A stretch of 64,000 nt of DNA from Woronichinia naegeliana WA131 (GCA_025370055.1 CP073041.1:2356001-2420000), one strand, 5' to 3'. Positions 7,886-17,964 are shown, counted from the first letter of the stretch. The notes: generated by a model from the sequence alone, not told the origin. Numbers and translations: made by a program.

Positions 7886-8824
7886 TCAGGGTTCTACAGG
7901 GAACCCATATTGATCAAGTTTTGCCCAAAATTGACTCCATCGTTCCTTGGTCAATACCAAAGCTCGTAGGCTCAAAATAATTCCTGCTCCTTTTTCCTTC
8001 CATCGCATCCCTGAACAACATAATCGTTGTTTGACCAACGTCTTACAAGCTGCTTCCGTAACACCTGAACCAATCGGATACTTTTTCTCTATGTATTCAG
8101 CATAATCCATTTGATGCTGATGATTCTCGTAATAAGTAATCGCCGCTTGTAGTTTCTCGGTAAGATTCTTAGAATGACTTTTTTCTTCTTTGACTTCTTT
8201 CATCAGATTTAGCAGTTCTCCTGCTTTTCCTTTTTCATGCTTGAGTTCTCGACAATTTTCAGTCAACCATTCTTTTTGTTTTGACACTGTATTCGGATGC
8301 AACGCTTCTGCCAAGGCACCTAAGTAACCAGAGGCATGATAGAAATCTAATATCTGTTCTTCCGTTTGCTTTTCTAAAAACTTCCAATTTGATTCTGCCC
8401 CGTCTGCTATCCCGACCAATGTTGCCTCTGGATAACGTTTTTTCGCTCGCTCAATTTCTCTTTCTAATCTTTCTAGAAAACTCTTTTTTCCATACTCTGG
8501 TGCCGCACCTAGATAGATTGTATGTTGACGTTCTCCCTCACTATCGTATAGGGAAACGGTTCCCACCATTGCTTCACGGTAGCCATCCTCACACATCAGC
8601 ATACAGGTTCCATCTAATCCTATTCCCACTGTTGCAATTTGGCTATCCTCCTTGGGCGGGGCATAACTCCACGCTTCTTCTTTTGCCTGTACCACACTTC
8701 CTACTGCTTCACTCAATCTTTGGATATAGGATAGCGCTACTTTTCTACCATGATTTTCTAATAAATCATTTTTCACCTCTTTGCCTGCCATCCCTGACAT
8801 TTTTGAGGATACCTGTTTTGCCAA
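7886..8824 (-). CDS. ISKra4-like transposase, second frame (copy A)
   Basis: The 312-residue frame is complete in this copy: IGLDGTCMLMCEDGYREAMV with the first catalytic Asp, LVGIADGAESNWKFL with the second, and EKKYPIGSGVTEAACKTLVK with the Glu region. The partner first frame is split by copy B (its 3' part is 8766-9061, the rest 10452 onward), so a full-length frameshifted transposase cannot be made from this locus. It carries Lys in place of Asn in ERAKKRYPE. Confidence 0.75.
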   Translation of the reverse strand: MAKQVSSKMSGMAGKEVKNDLLENHGRKVALSYIQRLSEAVGSVVQAKEEAWSYAPPKEDSQIATVGIGLDGTCMLMCEDGYREAMVGTVSLYDSEGERQHTIYLGAAPEYGKKSFLERLEREIERAKKRYPEATLVGIADGAESNWKFLEKQTEEQILDFYHASGYLGALAEALHPNTVSKQKEWLTENCRELKHEKGKAGELLNLMKEVKEEKSHSKNLTEKLQAAITYYENHQHQMDYAEYIEKKYPIGSGVTEAACKTLVKQRLCCSGMRWKEKGAGIILSLRALVLTKERWSQFWAKLDQYGFPVEP

Positions 8825-9095
8825 TAATGGCGTTGATGTTATGATTATCCTTGCTTCTCTTTCTAAGGGGCAATACGTTTTTCCTCAAAGGTGAACGCTG
8901 ATATACATGACGATTCACTATAACCTCACCATAAGGTGTTTGATATTCTTTCGGTTGCTCTCCCTTACTCTTCCAGATTTCTTCACCGATTTTTAAGGGT
9001 GAACCATCTGTATCTAAATATTTCAAGGCTTCTTTGCTGGCGATGCAACCTACTTCGTTTAGGGTGCGACCTTTAGTTGATAAAAGCTGTTGTAA

Positions 9096-10034
9096 TCAGG
9101 GTTCTACAGGGAACCCATATTGATCAAGTTTTGCCCAAAATTGACTCCATCGTTCCTTGGTCAATACCAAAGCTCGTAGGCTCAAAATAATTCCTGCTCC
9201 TTTTTCCTTCCATCGCATCCCTGAACAACATAATCGTTGTTTGACCAACGTCTTACAAGCTGCTTCCGTAACACCTGAACCAATCGGATACTTTTTCTCT
9301 ATGTATTCAGCATAATCCATTTGATGCTGATGATTCTCGTAATAAGTAATCGCCGCTTGTAGTTTCTCGGTAAGATTCTTAGAATGACTTTTTTCTTCTT
9401 TGACTTCTTTCATCAGATTTAGCAGTTCTCCTGCTTTTCCTTTTTCATGCTTGAGTTCTCGACAATTTTCAGTCAACCATTCTTTTTGTTTTGACACGGT
9501 ATTCGGATGCAACGCTTCTGCCAAGGCACCTAAGTAACCAGAGGCATGATAGAAATCTAATATCTGTTCTTCCGTTTGCTTTTCTAAAAACTTCCAATTT
9601 GATTCTGCCCCGTCTGCTATCCCGACCAATGTTGCCTCTGGATAACGGTTTTTCGCTCGCTCAATTTCTCTTTCTAATCTTTCTAGAAAACTCTTTTTTC
9701 CATACTCTGGTGCCGCACCTAGATAGATTGTATGTTGACGTTCGCCTTCACTATCGTATAGGGAAACGGTTCCCACCATTGCTTCACGGTAGCCATCCTC
9801 ACACATCAGCATACAGGTTCCATCTAATCCTATTCCCACTGTTGCAATTTGGCTATCCTCCTTGGGCGGGGCATAACTCCACGCTTCTTCTTTTGCCTGT
9901 ACCACACTTCCTACTGCTTCACTCAATCTTTGGATATAGGATAGCGCTACTTTTCTACCATGATTTTCTAATAAATCATTTTTCACCTCTTTGCCTGCCA
10001 TCCCTGACATTTTTGAGGATACCTGTTTTGCCAA
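9096..10034 (-). CDS. ISKra4-like transposase, second frame (copy B)
   Basis: The 312-residue frame is identical in sequence to copies D and F, including RQHTIYLG. It holds the catalytic core with all acidic blocks. The open frame extends upstream of the ATG, through residues reading CPLEREARIIITSTPLLAKQ, into the overlap with the first frame. Confidence 0.85.
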   Translation of the reverse strand: MAKQVSSKMSGMAGKEVKNDLLENHGRKVALSYIQRLSEAVGSVVQAKEEAWSYAPPKEDSQIATVGIGLDGTCMLMCEDGYREAMVGTVSLYDSEGERQHTIYLGAAPEYGKKSFLERLEREIERAKNRYPEATLVGIADGAESNWKFLEKQTEEQILDFYHASGYLGALAEALHPNTVSKQKEWLTENCRELKHEKGKAGELLNLMKEVKEEKSHSKNLTEKLQAAITYYENHQHQMDYAEYIEKKYPIGSGVTEAACKTLVKQRLCCSGMRWKEKGAGIILSLRALVLTKERWSQFWAKLDQYGFPVEP

Positions 10035-10404
10035 TAATGGCGTTGATGTTATGATTATCCTTGCTTCTCTTTCTAAGGGGCAATACGTTTTTCCTCAAAG
10101 GTGAACGCTGATATACATGACGATTCACTATAACCTCACCATAAGGTGTTTGATATTCTTTCGGTTGCTCTCCCTTACTCTTCCAGATTTCTTCACCGAT
10201 TTTTAAGGGTGAACCATCTGTATCTAAATATTTCAAGGCTTCTTTGCTGGCGATGCAACCTACTTCGTTTAAGCCTTTTTGAATATTTATTTCTGTATCC
10301 AACATTGAACGACTGAGTTCTAATGTTAGTTCTATTTTTATCTTTGAACCCTCTACATTAATTAGTTTTGCTGTCATCATTGTTTCCTCTTTGTCACTTT
10401 TCAT
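9976..10404 (-). CDS. ISKra4-like transposase, first frame (copy B)
   Basis: This 142-residue N-terminal frame starts MKSDKEETMMTAKLINVEGS. It contains KYLDTDGSPLKIGEEIWKSK and a segment preceding the usual Cys-Pro-Leu-Glu motif, which here lies in the other frame. It matches copies C to F in full. Confidence 0.82.
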   Translation of the reverse strand: MKSDKEETMMTAKLINVEGSKIKIELTLELSRSMLDTEINIQKGLNEVGCIASKEALKYLDTDGSPLKIGEEIWKSKGEQPKEYQTPYGEVIVNRHVYQRSPLRKNVLPLRKRSKDNHNINAIIGKTGILKNVRDGRQRGEK

Positions 10405-10943
10405 CCCATGTTAACACTTTTCTTTTCCTTCATCAACTAAAGGTCACACCCCTTCGTTTAAGCCTTTTTGAATATTTATTTCTGTATCCAACATTGAACG
10501 ACTGAGTTCTAATGTTAGTTCTATTTTTATCTTTGAACCCTCTACATTAATTAGTTTTGCTGTCATCATTGTTTCCTCTTTGTCACTTTTCATCTCATGT
10601 TAACACTTTTCTTTTCCTTCATCAACTAAAAGTCGCACCCGATGGTAGTAGCTCTCTGTTAACCCTAAGGCATTGACATAGCTTGTTATTGCGCTCGGTT
10701 GGCTGTTGAGCACTACTCCCCAGGCTAATAGGATAAACCATTGGTACGTTGCTTCTCGGCTAAAGGCGGGACGGAGATTCTCTAGGATTTGCTCTAGTCG
10801 CTGACATAGTTGCATAATTGATAGATAGCACTGGCTATCGATTTTCTATATCAGCCAGTTTCGGACATAACGGCACTCTTGGGTATCGCATGTCCGATTT
10901 TCTTTTCTCACTTACCCTGCTCGAGAACTTCCCACTGTCCAGT

Positions 10944-11258
10944 GCCTAACAAAGCAGCAGAAATTATGACAATCAGTGACCAGAGTTGATTTTTTTGTGT
11001 TCCCCCCAAATCCCTGGTTTGACTTTCCAGACCTGTCAACTTTGTTTCTACTGTTGCCAATTTAACATTAGTTTGATGAATTTCTTGAGCAAGCTTATCT
11101 AGTTTTTCATCCGTCTTTTCAAAACGCTCACCAATTTTATCAAAACGAGTATCTAGCTTATCAAAGCATTGTTCTAACTTATCAAAGCGTTCATCTATTC
11201 TATTAAGAACCTCTCTTAAATCCGTTTCAACGGTCACGGGGCTAGGCATCACAATCAT
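10944..11258 (-). pseudogene. Coiled-coil, tail-anchored membrane protein, split by the IS
   Basis: The gene starts at 11258 and reads for 105 codons to the IS end. On the far side of the IS, 6546-6511 supplies the last residues ITAKLFLSNP and a TAA, giving a rejoined protein of 115 residues. Heptad-like repeats (RFDKLEQCFDKLDTRFDKIG) form a coiled coil through residue 75, and LWSLIVIISAALLGITAKLF is a C-terminal membrane helix. Small proteins of this plan are common in cyanobacteria and have no firm function. In the present state the frame runs into IS bases and ends after about eleven foreign residues, losing half of the helix. Confidence 0.8.
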
Positions 11259-11784
11259 CCTTGGTTTGGAACAATCCGCTAAAAGTCATTTTAACTCATA
11301 ATTTTCTCTTGCCAACAAGAATCAAAGCCACACCAAAGTATCACGCTTCCTCGCAACCGATCCTCACTAGCCGCACACAACTAGACAGAACCCTAGGCGA
11401 TCGCTTAACCTTTCTTAACAAAAAAATTAATAAAGTCCCACCATTGTAGATTATCCGAAAGTCTTAACAAAAGGTGTTAAAAAAAAATAAGAAAGTGGGC
11501 CAAAAAGCGAAAATGCGTTAATGATAGGAGTAGCGGCTCAGTTGATCACCACGGTCGAAAAACGCCCCAAATAGTTACCCTACAAACCTTCGCTTGTCTT
11601 AACCCCTCTGCCTAATGTTAACAAATTGCAACAAACTCCACTCTTAAAACAACGCTAACGTTGCTTAATTTGTCAGGGAAAGAATCTAGAAAATCAACTT
11701 GCGACTTCCTTTTTCCGCAAACTTTCGGCTTAGAAATCAAACCGATTTACTCCTAATTCTGCCATTTTTAGACGAGACACAACC
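11259..11784. other. Divergent intergenic region before nifJ, no gene seen
   Basis: This stretch separates the coiled-coil gene from nifJ. I find no plausible coding frame on either strand. It is AT-rich, contains one HIP1-like site near 11398 and should hold the nifJ promoter, but no convincing -35/-10 pair or NtcA-type palindrome could be fixed. Confidence 0.5.
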
Positions 11785-14700
11785 ATGAGAACTAAAACCT
11801 ACGCAACCATAGACGGTAACGAAGCGGTTGCCCGTGTTGCCTATCGCCTCAGTGAAGTCATTGCCCTTTACCCAATTACGCCTTCTTCGCCGATGGGAGA
11901 ATGGGCTGATGCCTGGGAATCGGAGCATAAACCGAATTTGTGGGGAACAATTCCCTCGATCATTGAAATGCAGAGTGAAGGCGGGGCCGCAGGGACAATT
12001 CATGGCGCGTTACAAACGGGATCGCTAACGACCACTTTTACCGCTTCCCAGGGTTTGCTGTTAATGATCCCCAATCTCCACAAAATTGCTGGGGAATTAA
12101 CGGCGGCGGTGATCCATGTGGCGGCTCGGTCTTTAGCGGCTCAAGGTTTGTCTATTTTCGGGGATCACTCGGATGTGATGGCTGCCAGGGGAACAGGTTT
12201 CGCGCTGTTAGGTTCGGCTTCGGTGCAGGAAGCTCAGGATTTCGCGCTCATGGCGACGGCCACCAGTTTGGAATCGCGTATTCCCTGTATGCACTTTTTT
12301 GATGGCTTTCGGACTTCCCACGAAGTTCAAAAGGTGGAATTGCTCAGTGATGACGATTTACGGGTCTTGATTAAGGATGAATATGTCATTGCTCACCGTC
12401 AACGCGCTCTAACACCTGATCGCCCTGTATTGCGCGGTACGGCCCAGAATCCCGATGTTTATTTTCAGGCAAGGGAAACGGTAAATCCCTTTTATGAAGC
12501 TTATCCCAGCATTTTGCAACGGGTGATGGATGATTTCGCCGCTTTAACGGGTCGGGCCTATCATCTCTTCGATTATTACGGTGATCCCCAAGCAGAACGG
12601 GTGATCATCGTTATGGGATCGGGAGCGGAAACGGTGGAGGAAACGGTAGATGCGCTGAATGCTCAAGGCGAAAACGTAGGATTGTTAAAAGTGCGTTTGT
12701 ATCGTCCTTTTGATGCCAAAGCTTTGATTGCGGCGTTACCTGATTCGGTGCTAAAAATTGCGGTTTTAGACCGTTGTAAGGAGCCTGGGTCGGCGGGAGA
12801 ACCGCTTTATACCGATGTAGTGACCGCCGTTCAAGAAACGCTGTTTGGCAATAATGCAAACTTGAAAGCCAAAGTTCAAAATTTGAAAGTCTTGGTGGGC
12901 GGACGTTACGGCCTATCTTCCAAAGAATTTACCCCAGGCATGGTTAAGGGCGTTTTTGATAATTTGGCTTTAGAAAGTCCTAAAAATCACTTTACCATCG
13001 GTATTTTTGATGATTTAAGTCTCACCAGTTTGTCCTACGATGACGATTTTTCCACAGAGCCGAGTAACGTTGTCCGCGCTCTTTTCTTTGGTTTAGGTTC
13101 CGATGGTACGGTGGGAGCTAACAAGAATTCCATCAAAATCATCGGTGAAGATACGGATAATTATGCCCAAGCTTACTTTGTTTATGACTCGAAAAAATCG
13201 GGTTCGGTAACTGTTTCTCACCTGCGTTTTGGCCCTAATCCGATTCGTTCCAGTTATCTAATTACTAAAGCCAATTTTGTTGCTTGTCATCAATGGGAAT
13301 TTATCGAAAAATTTGACCTGATGACTCCAGCGATCCCTGGCGCGACTCTATTGTTTAATAGCCCCTATTCAGCCGAGGAAGTTTGGTCTCATTTGCCCCG
13401 TCCTTTACAGGCACAAATTATTGCAAAAGGTTTAAAAGTTTATACGATTAATGCTTTCCAAGTGGCACGGGATGCGGGTATGGGGGGTCGGATCAATACC
13501 GTCATGCAGGTTTGTTTCTTTGCTCTTTCGGGCGTTTTACCGCGAGAAGATGCGATCGCCCAAATCAAGAAATCTATCCGTAAAACCTACGGCAAAAAGG
13601 GTGAAGAAATTGTCGAGATGAATATCAAAGCAGTGGATTCCACCCTCGAACATCTTTACGAAGTGTCAATCCCTGCTCAGGTAGATGCCGATGCGGGCGA
13701 ATTAAAACCCGTTATTCCCGATACAGCCCCCGCTTTTATCCGAGAAGTGTTGGGCAAAATCATGGATCGTACAGGGGATCAACTGCCTGTCAGTGCCTTG
13801 CCCTGTGATGGAACCTATCCGACGGGAACGACGAAATGGGAAAAACGGAATGTCGGTCAGGAAATTCCTGTTTGGGATGCGGATGTATGCGTACAGTGTG
13901 GTAAATGTGTGATGGTTTGTCCCCACGCCGTGATTCGGGCCAAAGTTTACGATGAGGCTGAATTGGCCAACGCCCCCGCAAATTTCAAGAGTACCGCCGC
14001 ACGGGATCACGACTGGCAAGGCTCGAAATTTACCATTCAAGTGGCCGCCGAAGATTGTACGGGTTGCGCTCTCTGTGTGGATGTTTGTCCCGCTAAAAAT
14101 AAATCCCAACCGCGTTTACGGGCGATCAATATGCAGCCCCAGTTACCGCTACGGGAGCAGGAACGGGAAAATTGGGACTTTTTCCTCAAATTACCGAACC
14201 CCGATCGCAATGAATTGAATCTGAATAAAATCAGTCATCAACAGATGCAGGAACCGCTCTTTGAGTTTTCGGGAGCCTGTGCGGGTTGCGGTGAAACGCC
14301 CTATTTGAAACTGGTCAGTCAATTGTTCGGCGATCGCATGATTGTGGCCAATGCAACGGGTTGTTCATCGATTTATGGCGGTAATTTACCGACGACACCC
14401 TGGAGCCAAAATGCTGAAGGTCGCGGCCCCGCCTGGTCTAACTCGTTATTTGAAGATAATGCAGAATTTGGCTTAGGTTTTCGGGTTTCCATTGATAAAC
14501 AAACGGAATTTGCCGTAGAACTTCTGAAATCTTTTGCTAGTGAAATTGGTAAATCTTTAGTTACGGAAATCATCAACAATCACCAAACCACCGAGGCTGA
14601 TATTTTTGAACAGCGCGATCGCGTGGTGGCTCTTAAACAACGCTTAGGGGAATTGGCCCACACCAATGACGAAACCCAACGGGCAAAAATTGCCATGTTC

Positions 14701-15459
14701 CAATCCATTGCCGATTATCTCGTTAAAAAGAGCGTCTGGATTATTGGCGGTGACGGCTGGGCCTACGACATCGGTTATGGCGGCTTAGATCACGTCCTCT
14801 CCAGTGGTCGCAACGTTAATATCCTAGTCATGGATACGGAAGTCTATTCCAATACGGGCGGTCAAGCCTCCAAAGCAACTCCTCGCGCAGCCGTGGCCAA
14901 ATTCGCGGCAGGCGGTAAACCCTCTCCCAAGAAAGATTTGGGCTTAATGGCGATGACCTACGGCAATGTCTATGTGGCCAGTATTGCCATGGGCGCAAAA
15001 AGTGAACAATCTACCCGCGCTTTCCTCGAAGCCGAATCCTATCCAGGCGTTTCCCTCGTGATTGCCTACTCTCACTGTATTGCTCATGGTATTAATATGA
15101 GTACCGCCATGAACTATCAAAAAGAAGTGGTAGATAGCGGTCGTTGGTTGCTCTACCGTTACGATCCCCGTCTGACGGAAGCAGCCAAAAATCCCCTACA
15201 ACTGGATATGCGATCGCCGAAACTGAGCGCAGAGCAAACCATGTACAAAGAAAATCGCTTTAAAATGCTATCTCGTAGCAACCCCGAAGAAGCGAAAAAA
15301 CTGCTCAAACTCGCTCAAGGCGACATTAATACCCGTTGGGCAATGTACCAATATCTCGCCAGTCGTCACCTCGAAACAGGCAACGGTAACGGTCATGGTC
15401 AAGCAGGCAATGGTAACACCCCTGTAACCCCAACCCAACAACCCCAACCCGTCAACTAA
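11785..15459 (+). CDS. nifJ: Pyruvate:ferredoxin (flavodoxin) oxidoreductase
   Basis: The 1224-residue single-chain enzyme oxidises pyruvate to acetyl-CoA and CO2 with reduction of ferredoxin or flavodoxin. The N-terminal domain starts TYATIDGNEAVARVAYRLSE with the pyruvate-binding loop YPITPSSPMGEWAD. Two 4Fe-4S cluster motifs follow: CVQCGKCVMVCP near residue 700 and CTGCALCVDVCP near 760. CAGCGETPYLKLV near 832 gives proximal-cluster cysteines, and GGDGWAYDIGYGG near 988 is the thiamine-diphosphate motif. The Gly/Asn/Pro/Gln-rich C-terminal tail is a short extension. In cyanobacteria the enzyme serves dark fermentation and low-oxygen or mixotrophic growth, which fits the downstream genes. 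Confidence 0.97.
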   Translation: MRTKTYATIDGNEAVARVAYRLSEVIALYPITPSSPMGEWADAWESEHKPNLWGTIPSIIEMQSEGGAAGTIHGALQTGSLTTTFTASQGLLLMIPNLHKIAGELTAAVIHVAARSLAAQGLSIFGDHSDVMAARGTGFALLGSASVQEAQDFALMATATSLESRIPCMHFFDGFRTSHEVQKVELLSDDDLRVLIKDEYVIAHRQRALTPDRPVLRGTAQNPDVYFQARETVNPFYEAYPSILQRVMDDFAALTGRAYHLFDYYGDPQAERVIIVMGSGAETVEETVDALNAQGENVGLLKVRLYRPFDAKALIAALPDSVLKIAVLDRCKEPGSAGEPLYTDVVTAVQETLFGNNANLKAKVQNLKVLVGGRYGLSSKEFTPGMVKGVFDNLALESPKNHFTIGIFDDLSLTSLSYDDDFSTEPSNVVRALFFGLGSDGTVGANKNSIKIIGEDTDNYAQAYFVYDSKKSGSVTVSHLRFGPNPIRSSYLITKANFVACHQWEFIEKFDLMTPAIPGATLLFNSPYSAEEVWSHLPRPLQAQIIAKGLKVYTINAFQVARDAGMGGRINTVMQVCFFALSGVLPREDAIAQIKKSIRKTYGKKGEEIVEMNIKAVDSTLEHLYEVSIPAQVDADAGELKPVIPDTAPAFIREVLGKIMDRTGDQLPVSALPCDGTYPTGTTKWEKRNVGQEIPVWDADVCVQCGKCVMVCPHAVIRAKVYDEAELANAPANFKSTAARDHDWQGSKFTIQVAAEDCTGCALCVDVCPAKNKSQPRLRAINMQPQLPLREQERENWDFFLKLPNPDRNELNLNKISHQQMQEPLFEFSGACAGCGETPYLKLVSQLFGDRMIVANATGCSSIYGGNLPTTPWSQNAEGRGPAWSNSLFEDNAEFGLGFRVSIDKQTEFAVELLKSFASEIGKSLVTEIINNHQTTEADIFEQRDRVVALKQRLGELAHTNDETQRAKIAMFQSIADYLVKKSVWIIGGDGWAYDIGYGGLDHVLSSGRNVNILVMDTEVYSNTGGQASKATPRAAVAKFAAGGKPSPKKDLGLMAMTYGNVYVASIAMGAKSEQSTRAFLEAESYPGVSLVIAYSHCIAHGINMSTAMNYQKEVVDSGRWLLYRYDPRLTEAAKNPLQLDMRSPKLSAEQTMYKENRFKMLSRSNPEEAKKLLKLAQGDINTRWAMYQYLASRHLETGNGNGHGQAGNGNTPVTPTQQPQPVN

Positions 15460-15577
15460 TCCTCTCTGTTTCTCCCCCCTTTCTAAGGCTTCGGCCGTGA
15501 GCTCAGCCGAACGGGGGGCTAGGGGGGATCAAACCTACAAACTCAGCTTGATTTTTTAAGAGGTGAAAGAGGCGATC

Positions 15578-16024
15578 GTGGTCACACAAACCAAAACCCT
15601 TTATGAACAAGATTTTAATCTGTGGATTGAAGAGACCGTGAATTTACTTAAAAATCGTCAACTTGACCAAATAGATTATGAGAATCTTATTGAGGAAGTC
15701 GAGGATTTAGGTAAAAATCAAAAAGACGACTTAGAAATTCACTTGGAAAATATTTTAAGGAATTTACTAAGATGGAAATATCTAATTTCAGAGCGAGTTA
15801 ATGATTGGCAAGTTGGACTCCTTAGAAATCGCATTGATATAAAACGAATTGTTAGGGATAGTCCCAGTCTAGGACAATATATTGATAGTGTTTTAGATGA
15901 ATGTTATGAAACAGCTAGATTGTTAGCCGCGACTCAAATGGGAGTTGATATTAAAACTTTTCCTATTGACTTACCATTTACAAAAGAACAGATTCTTGAT
16001 CCAGACTATTTACCCGAAGACTAA
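15578..16024 (+). CDS. DUF29 family protein
   Basis: The product begins (M)VTQTKTLYEQDFNLWIEETV and continues NLLKNRQLDQIDYENLIEEV, the signature of DUF29, an all-helical family of about 145-150 residues that is expanded in cyanobacteria. I chose GTG 15578 rather than the in-frame GTG 15563 because DUF29 proteins start close to this motif. It is followed after ten bases by a second DUF29 gene. The function of the family is not established. Confidence 0.85.
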   Translation: MVTQTKTLYEQDFNLWIEETVNLLKNRQLDQIDYENLIEEVEDLGKNQKDDLEIHLENILRNLLRWKYLISERVNDWQVGLLRNRIDIKRIVRDSPSLGQYIDSVLDECYETARLLAATQMGVDIKTFPIDLPFTKEQILDPDYLPED

Positions 16025-16034
16025 CGAGGCTAGG

Positions 16035-16487
16035 ATGATTACACAAACTGAAGACAAAACTCTATACAATAAAGATTTTTATTTATGGATACAGGAAACA
16101 ACAAATTTATTAAAAACTCGTCAACTTGATCAGCTTGATTATGAAAATTTAATTGATGAAGTTGAATCTTTGGGATTCATGGAGAAAGCAAATTTACGAG
16201 ATAATCTTAGAACCTTACTTCGCAGCTTATTAAAATGGAAATATTTACCCCCTCAAGACAATAATGATTGGTCATCTACTGCCCTGCAAGCCTGTTTTGA
16301 ACTTCGAGATATTCTAGAAGTAAGTCCCAGTTTAAACTCTTACTTTGATGAAGTCCTAGAGGAAACTTATCAAATAGCAAGAAAACTAGCTTCTATTGAA
16401 ACTGAGTCAGATATTTTTCCTGTTATGATTCCCTTTAAAAAAGAAGAAATTCTGAATGATGATTACTATTTTTCTGAAGAAAATTAA
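16035..16487 (+). CDS. DUF29 family protein, tandem paralogue
   Basis: From ATG 16035 the product reads MITQTEDKTLYNKDFYLWIQ and NLLKTRQLDQLDYENLIDEV, parallel to the preceding gene. A longer open frame back to 15945 overlaps that gene and is unlikely to be used. Like its neighbour it ends in an acidic tail after a KEEIL motif. The two probably arose by tandem duplication and have diverged strongly in the middle. Confidence 0.85.
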   Translation: MITQTEDKTLYNKDFYLWIQETTNLLKTRQLDQLDYENLIDEVESLGFMEKANLRDNLRTLLRSLLKWKYLPPQDNNDWSSTALQACFELRDILEVSPSLNSYFDEVLEETYQIARKLASIETESDIFPVMIPFKKEEILNDDYYFSEEN

Positions 16488-16515
16488 ATTTATATAGTAG
16501 GGGCGCATGGCGTGC

Positions 16516-17964
16516 CATTGGTGTCAACTTAAGCCAAAATGCCTACTCACAAAAGATTAGCCTAAAAGCAGGCGGAAGTAAGAGTAGGCTGAAAAAAAGG
16601 TTAGTATATAAAAAAGTGAGCAAAAAACAAATGGCAAGACAACATCCTCGGAGAAAAGGAAACCCAGACTTACGTCGTAAGACAAATCAGCCAGGGGTAG
16701 AAATCCCTGAAATAACAAAAGAGTTGTTTGAATTACTAGAACCCACAATGTTTACACCATTAAAATATTTACAGGGAACTCATGAGAAAATGATGAGAGA
16801 TAGGGTGTTAAATTTACCAGTAATGGTGGCATTAGTGTTAAGTATAGTGTATCGTCAAATAGCGGGTATAAGTGAAGCGGTAAGACTGTTAGAGGAAGAG
16901 GGATTGCTATGGGTAGCATCATTAAAAGTAAGCAAACAGGCAGTATCAAAAAGAATGATGAATGTGCCAGCCGAAATATTTGCAATATTACTAAAAGGAG
17001 TGTTAGAAAAAGCAGCCGAAAAAGGGAAGAAGCTCCAAGTAGGAGAAAAATGGGAAAAAATAAGAGAAAAGTTTAGTGCAGTGTGGATAGCAGATGGCTA
17101 AACGCTAGAGCAGATAAGGAAAAATATGAAAATAAGTAAAGAAGAAAAGAGTAAATTGGGGGGTAAAATAATGATGGTAGTGGAAGCCTTTACCCAAAGA
17201 CCCGTTACTTTATGGTACACAGAAAATGATAAATCAAATGATAAAATATGGTGTGAAGAATTGGCAGCTAAATTACCAGAAAATGGTTTAATTCTCGTAG
17301 ATATGGGATTTTTTAGCTTTGTGTGGTTTGATTTGTTAACAGAAGCTAAAAAGTTTTTTCTAACCAGATTTAGAGCGGGTACATCTTACAAAACCAAACA
17401 AGTATTGTCTCAAGGTAGTCATTACAGAGATGAGATTATCATTATGGGAAATTACCGTTCTAATCCTTGCAAGCATCCGGTGAGATTAGTCTCAGTATTA
17501 TGGGGAACAATCTGGTATCAGTATTTAACAAATGTGTTGTCTCCCGAACAACTGTCCGCCGAAGAGGTCTGTGATTTATATCGAAGACGATGGACAATCG
17601 AAGAAGCCTTTTTATTAACGAAAAGACTTTTAGGACTAGCCTATTTATGGGTAGGGAATAAGAATGGTGTCCAAATCCAGATTATTTGCACTTTGATTTT
17701 CTATACGGTCTTAAATCAATTGGTAGGGGAAGTGGCGATTGCTCTAAATCAACCGAAAGAAAAAATCTCAGTAGAGATGGTGTTTCGGAGTCTATACTAT
17801 GTAGCGAAGGCTATTGCTAGAGGAGAAAAGCCTGATACAGTAACCTATCTGGCTGAACGTGCTAAGTTATTTGGTTTGGTCAAAGCTGAGAGAAAGCGAC
17901 ATCGAGAAAAGGCCGCTCTCAATCAACAAATTTGGGAACCCATTCCTTTAAGTTGACACGGATG
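16516..17964 (+). mobile_element. IS4-family element, 1449 bp, with 9-bp target duplication
   Basis: The ends are CATTGGTGTCAACTTAA and the complement of CATCCGTGTCAACTTAA (two mismatches in 17). The target ATGGCGTGC is repeated at 16507-16515 and 17965-17973. Closing the gap restores a palindrome, GGGCGCATGGCGTGCGCCC, a hairpin type common between cyanobacterial genes. A second, deleted copy of the element's left end is at 37661-37826. Confidence 0.9.
16616..17956 (+). pseudogene. IS4-family transposase with an internal stop codon
   Basis: The first frame (16616-17101) ends at TAA 17099-17101 directly after AVWIADG, where related transposases read IADGS. The same frame resumes as TLEQIRKNMKISKEEKSKLG and runs to 17956, so a single TCA-to-TAA change explains the break. 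The catalytic Asp in WIADG, the second in LILVDMGFF and the Y-(2)-R-(3)-E-(6)-K box in YRRRWTIEEAFLLTK are all present. Without readthrough the protein is split at its first catalytic Asp. Confidence 0.85.

Larger units (their letters stand above)
9062..10451 (-). mobile_element. ISKra4-like element, copy B (1390 bp), nested in copy A
   Basis: Inverted ends are GGGTGCGACCTTTAGTTGAT and the complement of GGGTGTGACCTTTAGTTGAT. The flanks share CTTCGTTTA (9053-9061 and 10452-10460), an 8-9 bp target duplication within copy A's own sequence. The two copies lie in the same orientation. Confidence 0.93.
7853..10640 (-). mobile_element. ISKra4-like element, copy A, interrupted by copy B
   Basis: It begins GGGTGCGACCTTTAGTTGAT at 7853 and ends ACTAAAAGTCGCACCC at 10640. 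The 8-bp target duplication GATGGTAG lies at 7845-7852 and 10641-10648. Copy B (9062-10451) sits inside its first reading frame. This copy has some private differences, such as AKKRYPE where the others read AKNRYPE, so it is the most diverged and likely the oldest of the six. Confidence 0.92.
6591..10815 (-). pseudogene. DDE transposase gene split by an ISKra4-like insertion
   Basis: The N-terminal part is at 10815-10641 (MQLCQRLEQILENLRPAFSR to GLTESYYH) and the rest at 7852-6591. Joining them after removing 7853-10640 and one 8-bp target copy gives 1437 bases, an exact 478-codon frame. Motifs are VGDGIKVGKEGRKMPGVKRL with the first Asp, YVILDAYFACGAVL with the second, and YGLRFKIEVTF as Y-(2)-R-(3)-E. 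In the present form the protein is interrupted after about 58 residues, so the element should be immobile unless supplied in trans. Confidence 0.85.
6549..10943 (-). mobile_element. IS4-superfamily element, itself carrying two nested ISKra4-like copies
   Basis: The ends are perfect inverted repeats ACTGGACAGTGGGAAGTT (6549-6566) and its complement (10926-10943), flanked by the 5-bp duplication GCCTA (6544-6548 and 10944-10948). Without the nested 7853-10640 insertion and one copy of its GATGGTAG target, the element is about 1.6 kb with a single 478-codon transposase. A fragment of a second copy is at 223-747. The exact IS family (IS4, IS701 or an ungrouped one) cannot be settled from these ends. 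Confidence 0.9.

Noticed and set aside
8281-8844. 187-residue + strand frame, repeated antisense in other ISKra4-like copies
   Set aside because: It is the antisense shadow of the transposase and changes in step with it.
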